64,000 bases of DNA, taken from assembly GCA_019359435.1 (NCBI GenBank), contig JAHHHI010000055.1, positions 306,564 through 370,563 of the forward strand, in the 5' to 3' direction. The stretch is from Kaiparowitsia implicata GSE-PSE-MK54-09C (GTDB lineage: Bacteria; Cyanobacteriota; Cyanobacteriia; Elainellales; Elainellaceae). Both the position numbers and the translations under genes were made by a program. The notes below the pieces were generated by a model. That model made no database searches. It worked only from the letters and a program-made list of their open reading frames with translations, and was not told the DNA's origin. Below, piece by piece: positions 34,847-44,174 of this stretch (the stretch's first letter is position 1; each line of letters begins with the position of its first letter).

Positions 34847-35815
34847 GTGAAGCTTGCATTTATTATTGACCCAATTGAACGGCTCGACCCTGGGCACGAT
34901 ACCAGCGTAGCGCTGATGGAAGCCGCGCAAATGCTCGGCCATGAGGTGTGGGTGGCCGCTGCTGCTGACCTCAGCGTGATTGAGGGCAAGGCGTTTGCCA
35001 CATTGTATTCAGTGCAGTTAGAGCCGGTAAAACTGGTAGAAGACCGCTGGGTGGCCGCGACTCCTTGGTATTCTCTGGGCGATCGCGCGCTGGTGTCTCC
35101 CTTAGAGACGATGGATGCGGTGTTTATGCGACTTGATCCGCCGGTGGATGTGCCGTATCTCTATGCCACCTATATTTTGGATCACATTGATCCGGCTCGC
35201 ACTTTAGTCGTGAACTCGCCCGCCGGGCTGCGCGCCGCCAACGAAAAGATGTATGCGCTACAGTTTGCCGAGGCCATTCCCGAAACCTTAGTTTCCACCA
35301 GCAAGTCCGTGCTGCGCGCCTTTGTCGAGAGGCATGGGGCCGCAGTGCTAAAACCCTTGGGCGGCAAGGGTGGCGAAGGCATTTTGTTGATAGAAGCAGG
35401 CGATCGCAACTTCAACTCCCTCATCGAAATCAGCACCCACTATGGCCGCTATCCCATCATGGCGCAGACCTACCTACCCGCCGCCAAAGATGGTGACAAG
35501 CGCATCATTTTGCTAGCAGGCGAGCCGATTGGGGCGGTGAATCGCATCCCCTCTGGCGGCGACTTTCGCGGCAATATGGCCGCAGGCGGTCGGGTGGCGG
35601 CAGCCGCTATTACTGACCGCGAGCGCGAAATCTGCACTCAACTAGCCCCCGTGCTCAAGCGCGATGGCCTATTTTTTGTCGGCATTGATATCATTGGCGG
35701 CTACCTGACCGAGATCAACGTCACCAGTCCGACGGGAATTCGCGAAGTGGATCGCCTCAATCAGGTGCAGTTGGGGCGAACGGTGATGGAGTGGGTCGAA
35801 GCACAAAGGCCCTAA
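34847..35815 (+). CDS. gshB: Glutathione synthetase
   Basis: 322 residues, ATP-grasp ligase joining gamma-glutamylcysteine and glycine. GTG start at 34847. Motifs: MKLAFIIDPIERLDPGHDTS, VFMRLDPPVDVPYLYATYIL, AVLKPLGGKGGEGILLIE (ATP-binding loop) and EINVTSPTGIREVDRL. Length and motif order match the bacterial family. It is co-transcribed with grxC. Confidence 0.96.
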   Translation: MKLAFIIDPIERLDPGHDTSVALMEAAQMLGHEVWVAAAADLSVIEGKAFATLYSVQLEPVKLVEDRWVAATPWYSLGDRALVSPLETMDAVFMRLDPPVDVPYLYATYILDHIDPARTLVVNSPAGLRAANEKMYALQFAEAIPETLVSTSKSVLRAFVERHGAAVLKPLGGKGGEGILLIEAGDRNFNSLIEISTHYGRYPIMAQTYLPAAKDGDKRIILLAGEPIGAVNRIPSGGDFRGNMAAGGRVAAAAITDREREICTQLAPVLKRDGLFFVGIDIIGGYLTEINVTSPTGIREVDRLNQVQLGRTVMEWVEAQRP

Positions 35816-36247
35816 CGGTCGGCACCCCAGTGCGAAATCCCAAGGCAATCTGCGCCTTCCCCTCCCATGCGTAAAACTAGATACAAACGGCTCCGAGTTC
35901 TTCTTGATACCTTCCTTACAGGGAGTTCGGGTGGGGTTAGTCGCCCGAGAGGGTTGCGGTATAGCCTGTGAGCAGCCTGCTCAACGCTTCGACGCCAAAC
36001 CCTTGACCTGGTTCAAGATTCAGCGATATACCCGAGCGATCGCCACCCCAGCCACCAAGAAGCCATCACAAAAACCATACCAAATTGCAGACAATCAGCA
36101 ACTGCATGAGGCCGCATGGCTCTACTCCAACAACAATCTAGTGAGTTTACGCATATTTTAGAAGCAGGTGCGGGTTTAGCCCTCTGCGCCTCCTGATCAA
36201 AGTCGAGTTGTCCTACTTACACTGAATTTAGCCGTTAGGAGAGTTAG
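35816..36247. other. Spacer before the ABC importer operon
   Basis: About 430 bases. An ORF of 85 codons at 35904-36161 lacks a ribosome-binding site and recognisable sequence and is not called. TAGGAGAG stands just before the substrate-binding protein start. Confidence 0.5.
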
Positions 36248-37345
36248 ATGAGTCATTCGCGCCAGTCACGATCCATTGCCGCAGCTATGAAGCGGCGGCG
36301 ATTTTTGCAATACGGGGCCATGGCGATGGGCACTGGCATTTTGGGTGCTTGCGCCTCCGGCACCAACACATCCCAACCTGAGACCTCAGCCTCCCCCACA
36401 GCCGAAGAGCCAGCCTCGGGAGAACTCACTCAAGTCACCTACGGCACCAACTGGTATGCCCAAGCAGAGCACGGCGGCTTCTACCAAGCGGTGGCGACTG
36501 GCATTTATGAAGAGCACGGGCTAGATGTCAGCATCGAAATGGGAGGCCCTCAGGTGAATGGCACCCAACTGTTGATGGGTGGGGCGATCGACTTCTTTAT
36601 GGGGTATGCCTCTGACGCCATCAAGGCGATTGAAGAGGGCATTCCCAAAGTTACCGTTGCCGCCATCTTTCAGAAAGATCCGCAAATTCTCATCGCCCAT
36701 CCCGGCACTGCTGATGGCCTCGAAGATTTGCAAGGTCGGCCCATCTTTATTTCTTCAGCCGCTAACGTCACCTATTGGCCGTTTTTGCAGGCCAAGTACG
36801 GCTTTACTGAAGATATGAAGCGGCCCTATAACTTTAACCCTGGCCCCTTCTTGCAAGACGAAAACTCGGCCCAGCAAGGCTACCTCAGCTCAGAACCGCT
36901 GGCTATTTCCAAAGAAGGCGGATTTGAGCCGACGGTGTTTTTGCTAGCCGACTACGGTTACAGTCCCTATTCCACCACTATCGAATGCCGCCGCGAGCTA
37001 GTGGATTCTAACCCCGATCTGGTTGAGCGGTTTGTGGATGCGTCGATCAAAGGCTGGTATAGCTATCTCTATAGCGACCCGACCCCTGGCAATGAGCTGA
37101 TCAAGCAAGCTAACCCCGAAATGACGGATGAGCAAATTGCTTACGGCATTGAAAAGATGAAGGAATACGGCATTGCCGACTCTGGCGATGCCGAGGAGTT
37201 CGGCATTGGAGCCATGACCGATGAGCGATGGCAAGAGTTCTTCGCAACCATGTCATCGGAGGAGGTGTTTGATGCAAGCGCCGACTATACCCAGGCCTAC
37301 ACGCTGGAGTTTGTAAATAAGGGCGCTGATTTCTATAAAAGCTGA
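36248..37345 (+). CDS. ABC importer substrate-binding lipoprotein, NMT1/SsuA/THI5 family
   Basis: 365 residues. The N-terminus has a twin-arginine-like KRRRFLQ, a hydrophobic stretch and lipobox LGAC (Cys35), so it should be a membrane-tethered lipoprotein, possibly Tat-exported. The mature part begins VTYGTNWYAQAEHGGFYQAVATGIYEEHGLDV and contains FFMGYASDAIKAIEEG, typical of the NMT1/THI5 fold that binds pyrimidine precursors, sulfonates, nitrate-like or riboflavin ligands. An AGGAG site fixes ATG 36248. An ATPase, a permease and a deaminase-like enzyme follow, which favours a pyrimidine-type ligand. Confidence 0.88.
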   Translation: MSHSRQSRSIAAAMKRRRFLQYGAMAMGTGILGACASGTNTSQPETSASPTAEEPASGELTQVTYGTNWYAQAEHGGFYQAVATGIYEEHGLDVSIEMGGPQVNGTQLLMGGAIDFFMGYASDAIKAIEEGIPKVTVAAIFQKDPQILIAHPGTADGLEDLQGRPIFISSAANVTYWPFLQAKYGFTEDMKRPYNFNPGPFLQDENSAQQGYLSSEPLAISKEGGFEPTVFLLADYGYSPYSTTIECRRELVDSNPDLVERFVDASIKGWYSYLYSDPTPGNELIKQANPEMTDEQIAYGIEKMKEYGIADSGDAEEFGIGAMTDERWQEFFATMSSEEVFDASADYTQAYTLEFVNKGADFYKS

Positions 37346-37615
37346 TTGTGTCTAGCCGGGGCTTGTGTTTAGTTGGGACTAGTGTCCAGTGGGAATATGA
37401 GGGTGGGATGCAGGTTCATCTGTTGCGTAGATGGCGTCTGAATCGTGCATTGCCGATCGTTCATTCCCAATGGATCGCCTGCATGTCCCGAGAGCGAACT
37501 AGATATCGTGTGTGTCAACCGAGGCATGATAAATCAGCGGTGGATTGCATAGCCTGTGACTCGGTTCCGTCAGCAGCCCATCGACTGTCTGTCGTTATTA
37601 TTCAGGATAAAACCC

Positions 37616-38425
37616 ATGACCCCAAGCTCTACGTTCAGCTTGAGCAACGTTAGCAAGGTGTATTCCAACGGAACGGTTGCCCTGCAAGACCTGAACTTGG
37701 CTGTGAATGACGGTCAATTTGTCAGCTTGCTGGGGCCATCGGGCTGTGGCAAAAGCACTGTGTTGCGGATTGTGGCGGGTCTGGGGCATATGAGCAGTGG
37801 GCAGCTGAGTTGGAGTCATCAGGCCAATCGCCGCATGGCGTTTGTGTTTCAGGAGGCGGCGCTGATGCCGTGGGCGACCGTGCAGAACAATGTGCGGCTG
37901 CCGCTCAAGCTGTCAGGTATGGGTAAGGCTGCGTCTAATGCGGCGGTGGCAGAAGCGCTGGAGATGGTGGACTTGACGGGGTTTGAGTCGAGCTATCCCC
38001 GAGAGTTGTCGGGTGGGATGAAGATGCGAGTTTCAATTGCTCGGGCTTTGGTCACAAAGCCCGAGGTGTTGCTGATGGATGAGCCGTTTGGGGCGCTGGA
38101 TGAAATGACGCGCAGCAAGTTGAATAGTGATCTGCTCAATCTGTGGCAGCAGAAGCAGTGGACGGTGGTGTTTGTGACGCACAACATTTATGAGGCGGTG
38201 TATTTATCAAATCGGGTGATTGTGATGGCGGCGCGACCCGGTCGAGTGGTGGCGGATGTGCCCATTGATGCGCCTTATCCTCGGACGGAGGATTTTCGCA
38301 CGAGCGCGATGTTCAACCACTACTGCCGCGATATTTCGGCGCGGTTGTCTCAGGCGGCAAGTCACCATCTTCAAGACAATGCATCGTCGGTGCGATCGCC
38401 CAATGTCGTCGATTCCCTCGTTTAG
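37616..38425 (+). CDS. ABC importer ATPase, SsuB/TauB/ThiZ-type
   Basis: About 269 residues. Walker A GPSGCGKST, Q-loop FQEAALMPWATVQNN, signature LSGGMKMR, Walker B LLMDEPFGALDE and the switch histidine FVTHNIYEAVYLS all look intact. An AGGA ribosome-binding site precedes ATG 37616; an in-frame start at 37556 adds 20 unlikely residues. There is a 270-base gap after the binding-protein gene, so it may have separate control. Confidence 0.92.
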   Translation: MTPSSTFSLSNVSKVYSNGTVALQDLNLAVNDGQFVSLLGPSGCGKSTVLRIVAGLGHMSSGQLSWSHQANRRMAFVFQEAALMPWATVQNNVRLPLKLSGMGKAASNAAVAEALEMVDLTGFESSYPRELSGGMKMRVSIARALVTKPEVLLMDEPFGALDEMTRSKLNSDLLNLWQQKQWTVVFVTHNIYEAVYLSNRVIVMAARPGRVVADVPIDAPYPRTEDFRTSAMFNHYCRDISARLSQAASHHLQDNASSVRSPNVVDSLV

Positions 38426-38503
38426 GGTGATGGCTGAAGTCGGTTGATTGAAGGCTAGGCTCACCCGAACGCGATCGCTGCTCTATAGGACTCACCCCTT
38501 CCC

Positions 38504-39400
38504 ATGCAAAATCCCTTAACCAACTTCACGGCTGTGCCTGATGGGGCGTCGCCTGCCGAGGCTGCCGCCACGTTTCCCATGGGTAGCCGCCTGCGGTGGC
38601 TGCTCTCTGCCGATGTGCTGGCCCCGATTGTGGTCGGAGTGGGGGTGCTGGTGCTGTGGGAAGTGGGTGTGCGCCTGACGAATACGCCGCCCTACATTTT
38701 GCCGGGGCCACTGCTGGTGTTGCAAACGCTGGTGAGTGAGTGGGGCACGCTGTTTCCGTCGTTGATGATTACGCTGCAAATTACGCTGGTGGCGTTTGTG
38801 GCTGCGGTAGTGACGGGGTTGGCGATCGCCATTTTGTTTACCCAAAGCAAGTGGATCGAGCGCAGCTTTTTTCCCTATGCGGTGATTTTGCAAACAACGC
38901 CGATTGTGGCGATCGCCCCCCTGATCATTCTCTGGGTGCGGCAACTGGTGCAGGGCCAGCAGGCCACCTTTATTTCGCTTACCATCTGCGCGTGGATTGT
39001 GGCCTTTTTCCCGATTTTGTCGAATACCACATTGGGGCTCAACAGCGCCGACCATAACCTGCTGAACCTGTTTCAACTCTACAAAGCCAATCGCTGGCAA
39101 ACCCTGCGATACCTGCGGTTGCCCAGTGCGCTGCCCTACTTTTTGGGCGGCTTGCGGATCAGCGGCGGCTTGGCCCTGATTGGCGCGGTGGTAGCGGAGT
39201 TTGTGGCGGGTACGGGCGGCACGCGGTCGGGCATTGCCTATCAGATTTTGATATCGAGCTTTAACCTGCAAATTCCCCGTATGTTTGCGGCGCTGTTGAT
39301 GACCACCGGGCTGGGTGTGGCGATTTTTGTGGCGCTAACGCTGTTGTCTGACCTGCTGCTGCGCGACTGGCATGAAAGCGCGATCAAGCGTGAGAACTAG
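38504..39400 (+). CDS. ABC importer permease, SsuC/TauC/ThiX-type
   Basis: 298 residues with about six membrane helices (VLAPIVVGVGVLVLWEVGV, then LMITLQITLVAFVAAVVTG and others) and the EAA loop FQLYKANRWQTLRYLRLPSALPYF. It would form the membrane channel of the importer with the preceding ATPase. Its start lies 78 bases after the ATPase stop. The C-terminus ends LLSDLLLRDWHESAIKREN, common in this permease family. Confidence 0.92.
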   Translation: MQNPLTNFTAVPDGASPAEAAATFPMGSRLRWLLSADVLAPIVVGVGVLVLWEVGVRLTNTPPYILPGPLLVLQTLVSEWGTLFPSLMITLQITLVAFVAAVVTGLAIAILFTQSKWIERSFFPYAVILQTTPIVAIAPLIILWVRQLVQGQQATFISLTICAWIVAFFPILSNTTLGLNSADHNLLNLFQLYKANRWQTLRYLRLPSALPYFLGGLRISGGLALIGAVVAEFVAGTGGTRSGIAYQILISSFNLQIPRMFAALLMTTGLGVAIFVALTLLSDLLLRDWHESAIKREN

Positions 39401-39668
39401 TCTGCTGCGGGCTACGGTTACGTGGCACGACGCGTCGATGCATTCGGCGGATGAGCGATCGCCCTTCTATCCGCATCGAAACAGCTAGGGCTATAGCCTG
39501 CTGAACTTGGTGTGAACCTGCATCAACGGGCAGGATGCGGCTCAAAATCTACGGCGCGAGGTACAGGGCCGAGGGCGTGAAACTCCAACTGGGGGAAGCC
39601 TCTCAGCGATTGAAGAGTGTGCGATGCTGTTGAAACATGAATGATGCCCCTCAACCGTATTGGCTTGC

Positions 39669-41057
39669 ATGACACACTCTAGACCCACCGTTCCCTCAGC
39701 AGACCGCTACTGGCTCACAAATGCCCATGTTCCCGTCTCTCTTCTGACAGAAGCGATCGCGCCGCAGACTCCAGATGGGCTGGCTCTGCTAGATCTTGAA
39801 ATCCATAACGGGTGCATTCGTCAGATTGCCGCAGGCTCCTCCCATGCTGCCGATTCTGATGCAATTCCCCAGGTTGATTTGCAGCGGGGCATTGTCTTTC
39901 CTTGCTTTGTTGACATGCACACCCACTTAGACAAGGGGCATGTGTGGGAGCGATCGCCCAACCCCAGTGGCTCCTTTGAAGCCGCGCTAGAAATCGTCAA
40001 CGCCGACGCCGACGCGAACTGGTCTGCTGATGACGTGTATCGCCGCATGGAGTTTGGGCTGAAATGCAGCTATGCCCACGGCACCAAAGCCATTCGCACC
40101 CATCTCGACTCGGCAGGGAAACAGGGTGCCATTAGCTTTGAGGTGTTTCGCACCCTGCGGGAAGAATGGCGCGATCGCATTACCCTGCAAGCTGTGTCTC
40201 TCGTGCCGCTGGAGTACTTTCTGACGCCAGAAGGCGAGAAGCTGGCGGATTTGGTGGTTGAGTCGGGCGGGGTGCTGGGCGGCGTCGCCTTTGCCAATCC
40301 CGACTTAGATCGGCAGATCGAGCGGGTGTTTGAGCTGGCGATCGAGCGCAACCTGCTGTTGGACTTCCACACCGATGAAAGCGGCGACCCCGCAGATATC
40401 GCCCTGCGGCGGCTAGCGCAGGCGGCTACCCAGCACCAGTTTTCAGGTCAGATCGTCTGTGGGCACTGCTGTAGCTTGGCGATTCAAACGCAGGCTGATG
40501 TCGAGGCTACGATTAGCGCTGTGCAAAAAGCGAACCTGGGTGTGGTGAGCTTGCCTATGTGTAATCTCTATCTGCAAGATCGCAATCAGTATGCGACCGC
40601 TGATCTGCAGCGCCCCGACTCGGGGAAATCCCTCGCGCACTTACCCGACCGCGCTGCCTATACCCCGCGCTGGCGAGGCGTCACGCTGCTGCATGAGCTG
40701 GCCCAGGCGGATATTCCGGTGGCGATCGCCAGCGACAACTGCCGTGACCCCTTCTATGCCTTTGGCGATCACGACGCGCTAGAGGTGCTGGTGCAGGGCG
40801 TCCGCATTGCCCACCTCGATGCCCCCTATGGACACTGGTGCCATGTAGTGACGCGCACCCCTGCCGACCTGCTGGGGTTGCCCGATACCGGGCGAATTGG
40901 CGTGGGGTTGCCTGCCGACCTAGTGCTGTTTTCGGCGCGCTATTTTAGTGAACTCTACGCGCGATCGCAGCACGACCGCATTGTGTTGCGCCAGGGCCAG
41001 CCGATTGACACCACGCTGCCCAGCTATGCCGACTTAGATGATCTGATGCAGAAATAG
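39669..41057 (+). CDS. Amidohydrolase, cytosine-deaminase-like
   Basis: About 462 residues of the amidohydrolase superfamily, closest in motif to CodA-type deaminases. Metal ligands: FVDMHTHLDKGHVWERS (HxH), FHTDESGD (His with Glu acting as proton shuttle), VCGHCCSLAIQT (His) and ASDNCRDPFYAFGDHD (Asp). The C-terminal LGLPDTGRIGVGLPADLVLF is the usual barrel-return segment. It would deaminate a pyrimidine or related heterocycle in the cytoplasm. ATG 39669 is chosen over the TTG at 39660. It is downstream of the ABC importer genes. Confidence 0.85.
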   Translation: MTHSRPTVPSADRYWLTNAHVPVSLLTEAIAPQTPDGLALLDLEIHNGCIRQIAAGSSHAADSDAIPQVDLQRGIVFPCFVDMHTHLDKGHVWERSPNPSGSFEAALEIVNADADANWSADDVYRRMEFGLKCSYAHGTKAIRTHLDSAGKQGAISFEVFRTLREEWRDRITLQAVSLVPLEYFLTPEGEKLADLVVESGGVLGGVAFANPDLDRQIERVFELAIERNLLLDFHTDESGDPADIALRRLAQAATQHQFSGQIVCGHCCSLAIQTQADVEATISAVQKANLGVVSLPMCNLYLQDRNQYATADLQRPDSGKSLAHLPDRAAYTPRWRGVTLLHELAQADIPVAIASDNCRDPFYAFGDHDALEVLVQGVRIAHLDAPYGHWCHVVTRTPADLLGLPDTGRIGVGLPADLVLFSARYFSELYARSQHDRIVLRQGQPIDTTLPSYADLDDLMQK

Positions 41058-41406
41058 CGATCGCCCCAGATCAGTAAGCGTCCCCTAGAGAAAAGGAACC
41101 ACGACGGTTCCATCAGCTCTATTAAACGGGGGTGCGATCGCGATCAATACGGGTTTAGGCATGTGCCGAACAGACGTTAAGTTGGATTAAGAGAAGTGTT
41201 GGGACACCGGATGGAGCACAGTGGCCTATGATCCAGGCCCAAACCTCTGAGTAGGCTATGCACGACACGCATGGCCTACTCAGAGGTTGGCTTTCCTAAC
41301 CTGCTTCCATACAATTTGCTCATACGTCCCAGAAAAACTGGTTTTTGTATCTAAATTGACAGTTTACTATCCTGTATATATGCAGTACGCCACAGGAGGA
41401 TCTGTC
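41058..41406. other. Spacer before a small conserved gene
   Basis: About 350 bases without a gene. TTGACA at 41356-41361 is a good -35 box, but no clear -10 lies 17 bases on (TATGCA is the closest), so a promoter is only possible. A perfect AGGAGG stands just before the next start. Confidence 0.4.
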
Positions 41407-41733
41407 ATGACCACTCGGTTATCACCCCAAGAATATCGCTCGCTTGAACTCATTGCGGAGAATGACCGCCACTATCGGGCATCTTGGCTTCGCCAGATTG
41501 TCAATCGGATCGCAGGGTTGTTTAGCACGTCAGACGAGCCGCAGGTGTGGGCCACCAACACGCGCGATGGTCGGATGCTATGGAGCGCCTATGACCCTGT
41601 GACCTATGATTCAATCGCTGGCGTGTCCCATGAAGAAATGCAGGTATGGCTGGAAGATCATCGTCGGCACGGTTACGCATCAGAGCGGCTGCGCCAGCAG
41701 TTCATGATCCAGCAGCTCAGCCAAATGCGCTAG
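41407..41733 (+). CDS. Hypothetical protein, 108 residues
   Basis: The start ATG 41407 is fixed by an ideal AGGAGG ribosome-binding site 8 bases upstream; the frame continues upstream without support. The sequence starts MTTRLSPQEYRSLELIAENDRHYR and contains DGRMLWSAYDPVTYDSIAG and VWLEDHRRHGYASERLRQQ. I recognise no domain. It is soluble, with no membrane segment or Cys cluster. It is convergent with the sugar-binding protein gene, with 25 bases between stops. Confidence 0.7.
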   Translation: MTTRLSPQEYRSLELIAENDRHYRASWLRQIVNRIAGLFSTSDEPQVWATNTRDGRMLWSAYDPVTYDSIAGVSHEEMQVWLEDHRRHGYASERLRQQFMIQQLSQMR

Positions 41734-41758
41734 AAGCGCGATCGCCCCCACGAGCCGG

Positions 41759-43132
41759 TTAAGGGCGTTGCGATGCAGTCGGGCGATCGCCCCCTAGCGC
41801 CAGATCGAGCCGCTGCTGCGACTCAGCTAGCGCCCCCTCCGGCGTGGCTTTGCCCAGCAGCACCGCTTCAATCGCCCGCCCGAGATTGTCTGAAATACGG
41901 TTATAGCCGGGAAAAATAGGGCGCGATCGCCCGTAGGGTGCCTGCTCTACAAACACCTCAACGGCAGGCTGCTGCGCTACAAAGGTCTGGTAGTCTGGGC
42001 GATCGCGCGATCGCAGGTTCACGGGCAAATAGCCGGTGCCGATCGCCCACTGGGTTTGAAACTCTGCGCTGAGCACATACTCCGCAAATGTGAGCGCTGC
42101 TTGCTCTCGCTCCGGTGTAGATCGAAACACAAATAAATTTTCTCCGCCGACCACCGTGGCCCGTCGTGCTCCGGTGGGGATGGGCATAACGCCATAGTCC
42201 ACATCCGTTGCCGCCAGTTGCCCGAGCGTCCACGGCCCGGTGAGCTGCATTGCCACACGCCCTGCTAAAAAGCCATCGAGCTCATAGCCCCGCTCTGGCT
42301 GCGACAGCACCACTGAGCCATCTGTCATCAGATCTTGCCATAGATGAAGCGCGGCGATCGCCCCCTCATTGTCTATCTGCACCACGGGCGGGGCTGCATC
42401 GCTGGCCGCATCACCTGGCTCGGCTACCAGTTCTCCCCCGCCACTCCACATAAACGGCAGCCACGTAAATACTGTCCACTCGCCTTTGCCCAGCGGCAGC
42501 AGCATGCCATGCTGGTTGCGGCTAGGAATGGTGAGCGTCTGCGCGGTCTGCCGTAGCTCATCCCAGGTTTGGGGTAGGGTGTCGATACCTGCTGCCTCAA
42601 ATAAGCTAGGGCGATAGAAAATGGCGACATTATTGGTCCCAAACGGAATCGACCACGTGTGGCCCTCCCATTGCATTGATTCCAGCAACGCTGGGTCAAT
42701 TTGGTCGCGACCTGCCGTCGTCTCTAGCCAGTCATCTAGCGATCGCAGCGCTTCTAGCTCTACCAGTTGCCCCGTGATCATCGGCGCATACCAGAGCAAA
42801 TCGGGTGGGGCATTGCCCACAATGGCCGCCAAGATCTTGGGCATCTGCTGATCAGACTGCCCGACATAGAGCGACTCGACCTGAATGGTGGAATGGGTTG
42901 CATTAAACTGGCGCACCAGCGTATCCAGCACATCGCGGTTTGGGGGCGGATTCACCCCCTGCCAGAGCGTCAGGTGCGTGATGCCATCCGTCTGCCGTGC
43001 CCCAGGCTGGCACCCCACCAGCAGGCCACCCAGCACGAGTGCCATCGTCACCCCCAGTCCTAGCCAACGCCGGAGCGATCGCCGCCCCATGGGTTTCCTC
43101 TGCTGCATTCGTTCCCCGGTCTTAACTACCAT
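41759..43132 (-). CDS. Sugar-type ABC substrate-binding lipoprotein (family 1)
   Basis: 457 residues. Hydrophobic segment LGLGVTMALVLGGLLVGC with a lipobox ending at Cys41. The mature protein has the family 1 extracellular solute-binding layout: HLTLWQGVNPPP, VRQFNATHSTIQVESLYVG, and PDLLWYAPM, with WSIPFGTNNVAIFYRPSLF and later PIPTGARRATVVGGENLFVFRST. It should bind an oligosaccharide or polyol. ATG 43108 (after a GGGGA site) is an alternative start. No permease or ATPase is adjacent, so its transporter must be encoded elsewhere. Confidence 0.87.
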   Translation of the reverse strand: MVVKTGERMQQRKPMGRRSLRRWLGLGVTMALVLGGLLVGCQPGARQTDGITHLTLWQGVNPPPNRDVLDTLVRQFNATHSTIQVESLYVGQSDQQMPKILAAIVGNAPPDLLWYAPMITGQLVELEALRSLDDWLETTAGRDQIDPALLESMQWEGHTWSIPFGTNNVAIFYRPSLFEAAGIDTLPQTWDELRQTAQTLTIPSRNQHGMLLPLGKGEWTVFTWLPFMWSGGGELVAEPGDAASDAAPPVVQIDNEGAIAALHLWQDLMTDGSVVLSQPERGYELDGFLAGRVAMQLTGPWTLGQLAATDVDYGVMPIPTGARRATVVGGENLFVFRSTPEREQAALTFAEYVLSAEFQTQWAIGTGYLPVNLRSRDRPDYQTFVAQQPAVEVFVEQAPYGRSRPIFPGYNRISDNLGRAIEAVLLGKATPEGALAESQQRLDLALGGDRPTASQRP

Positions 43133-43383
43133 TCAGATATTCAACCTGTTGCGGAGCCCACCTTATCAGTCTTATCGGTAGGGTTTGTCATCGGCTCATC
43201 ATGAAATTTCCGTGAAGACTTTACTGTGCCTGGGTTTCATCTGCTTTGCCTCAGGCGTTTACTCTAGCGGTTGCCATCTCCCTGCTATCTTCCTGCAATT
43301 GTCGGTGCGGTCGTCGCATGATGCGCAGGTTTTCTTGATAGCCTAGAGAGGTACATCTTTACATTGCAACACATATACCCATT

Positions 43384-44082
43384 GTGAATCTTACGTCTTT
43401 AGGCTTTTTCAAAAGCTTGCGGGCAAACAACCGACAGTTTGCGGTGATTGGGTTAGGACGATTTGGCCGAGCCGTTTGCATGACGCTCCACAAATCCGGC
43501 TACGAAGTTCTCGGCATTGACTCAGATGAAAAGCTAGTTAACCAGATTTTGCAAGATGAATTGGCTTCTCACGCGCTCACGCTCGACTCTACAGAACCGG
43601 GTGCGTTAAAAGAAGCTGGCATTTTTGAATTTGACACGGTGATTGTGGGCATCGGCAACTATATTCAAGAGAGCATCATCACCACACTGAACTTGAAAGA
43701 GGGCGGCGTGCCGCATGTGGTGGCGAAGGCGTCGTCAGAAATCCACGGTAAGCTGCTGACTCGGGTCGGGGCTGACCATGTGATTTTCCCTGAGCATGAA
43801 ATGGGCTGTGAACTGGCGCGATCGCTCACTCGGCCTGGCATTCTAGAACGGTTTGATCTCGACCCTGACCACAGCATTGTAGAAGTGGTGGTGCCCAAGG
43901 AATTTGATGGCAAAACTATTCTAGAGCTAGAGCTGCGAACGCGCTTTGGGTTAACGGTGCTGGCCATGTGCAAGAATGGCGGCCATTTTGAGGTTAACCC
44001 TAGTCCCTCTGCTCGACTTGAAAAAGACGCGCTGATGGTGGTTGTGGGCACGAATAAGGGCATTAACCAATTGCCGGTTTAG
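43384..44082 (+). CDS. ktrA: KtrA/TrkA-type regulatory subunit of a K+ uptake system
   Basis: 232 residues. The Rossmann RCK domain begins FAVIGLGRFGRAVCMTLHKSG (GxGxxG) with acidic GIDSDEKLV, and TVIVGIGNYIQESIITTLNLKE continues it. A RCK-C domain follows (LERFDLDPDHSIVEVVVPKEF to DALMVVVGTN). KtrA binds nucleotides and gates the KtrB membrane subunit. The channel gene is not next to it. GTG 43384 is the start. Confidence 0.85.
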   Translation: MNLTSLGFFKSLRANNRQFAVIGLGRFGRAVCMTLHKSGYEVLGIDSDEKLVNQILQDELASHALTLDSTEPGALKEAGIFEFDTVIVGIGNYIQESIITTLNLKEGGVPHVVAKASSEIHGKLLTRVGADHVIFPEHEMGCELARSLTRPGILERFDLDPDHSIVEVVVPKEFDGKTILELELRTRFGLTVLAMCKNGGHFEVNPSPSARLEKDALMVVVGTNKGINQLPV

Positions 44083-44174
44083 CACCTGGCTTAAGCCGTT
44101 GCGGCCGATCTGAGTGAGTTTGGCCGATTCAAATCTGGCTGATTCACATGCCGATTCAACTAAGGGAAAAAACT

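Noticed and set aside
35904..36161. 85-codon ORF before the ABC importer
   Set aside because: No ribosome-binding site, no recognisable sequence and atypical composition.
38516..39271. 251-codon minus-strand ORF opposite the permease gene
   Set aside because: It is a shadow frame: rich in His, Arg and Gln with no domain, while the plus frame encodes a clear permease.
41356..41384. Sigma-70 promoter before the 108-residue gene
   Set aside because: TTGACA is perfect but the element at the correct spacing (TATGCA) is a poor -10; kept only as a remark in the spacer entry.
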